Source: Lachnospiraceae bacterium (GTDB lineage: Bacteria > Bacillota > Clostridia > Lachnospirales > Lachnospiraceae). Taken from it: a DNA stretch of 5,026 nucleotides. The notes beneath the pieces were generated by a model. That model did no database searches. It saw nothing but the letters and a program-made list of their open reading frames with translations, and was not told the DNA's origin. A program made the position numbers and the translations under genes. Shown here piece after piece: positions 4,931-5,026 of this stretch. Within the stretch, counting starts at the first letter, position 1; each line of letters begins with the position of its first letter. Location of the stretch: positions 1-5,026 of the forward strand of contig DNAD01000310.1 of NCBI GenBank assembly GCA_003484785.1, in the 5' to 3' direction.

Positions 4931-4937
4931 TCAGCTC

Positions 4938-4952
4938 GAAACAGATAAAACA
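4938..4952 (-). repeat. right arm of a 15-bp perfect inverted repeat
   Basis: GAAACAGATAAAACA on the plus strand is the exact reverse complement of 4541-4555. It also forms the T-rich tail of the minus-strand terminator-like hairpin beside it, which may explain part of its composition. Confidence 0.5.
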
Positions 4953-5022
4953 AAAACAGCGGCCTTATCGTATCGGCATACAAAAAGAATGGACCCTTCT
5001 ATGGATACGGTAAGGCCTGTTC
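4947..5022 (-). terminator. likely intrinsic terminator of a minus-strand gene beyond the right edge
   Basis: On the minus strand GGCCTTACCGTATC (5004-5017) pairs with GATACGATAAGGCC (4961-4974), 14 pairs with one wobble. It is extended outward by ACAG/CTGT past a bulge, and inward by CATA/TATG. The stem is followed by GTTTTTGTTTTATC (about 4944-4957). The large loop (29 nt before the inner pairs) is longer than usual. The gene it would serve lies outside the window. Confidence 0.55.
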
Positions 5023-5026
5023 GTAT

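Noticed and set aside
1..5026. CRISPR array, tRNA or rRNA genes, transposase
   Set aside because: No regularly spaced repeats, cloverleaf-like stretches, rRNA signatures or transposase motifs were seen.

Overview
The window looks like chromosome from a Gram-positive anaerobe of the Clostridia, most likely a Lachnospiraceae relative. This is judged from the strong AGGAGG-type ribosome binding sites, the sigma-A style promoters, the zinc-ribbon/DUF4234 and DUF2752 membrane proteins, and the AmmeMemoRadiSam genes. It is a gene-based inference, not a species identification.

Layout. At the left edge, on the minus strand, is most of a PlsC-type 1-acylglycerol-3-phosphate acyltransferase (1-611, C-terminus outside the window). 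It is read from a good promoter at 645-673. A second good promoter (707-735) fires the other way into a structured leader (about 742-859) and two overlapping plus-strand genes: a zinc-ribbon + DUF4234 membrane protein (860-1411) and a DUF2752 membrane protein (1401-1796). The end of DUF2752 overlaps tail-to-tail with a two-gene minus-strand operon. That operon encodes a LigB/Memo-like + AMMECR1 fusion (2676-4022) followed by the radical SAM enzyme of the same system (1778-2614). Together they form a compact, functionally unsolved AmmeMemoRadiSam module.

Upstream of that operon, 4023-4680 has no confident gene. It holds candidate promoters on both strands, a tandem 10-bp repeat, a conserved hairpin and several palindromes. 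A 67-residue orphan ORF (4681-4884) follows. The right edge has a hairpin with a tandem GA internal loop and a long hairpin that reads as a terminator for a minus-strand gene beyond the window.

The most interesting signal outside the genes is a 36-nt hairpin present twice (764-799 plus, 4125-4160 minus). The copies match at 31 of 36 positions, sit upstream of two unrelated operons in the same orientation relative to each, and show one compensatory base-pair change (G-C versus A-T). This suggests a dispersed structured leader or palindromic repeat family. All similarity statements rest on recognition by eye; no database search was run.
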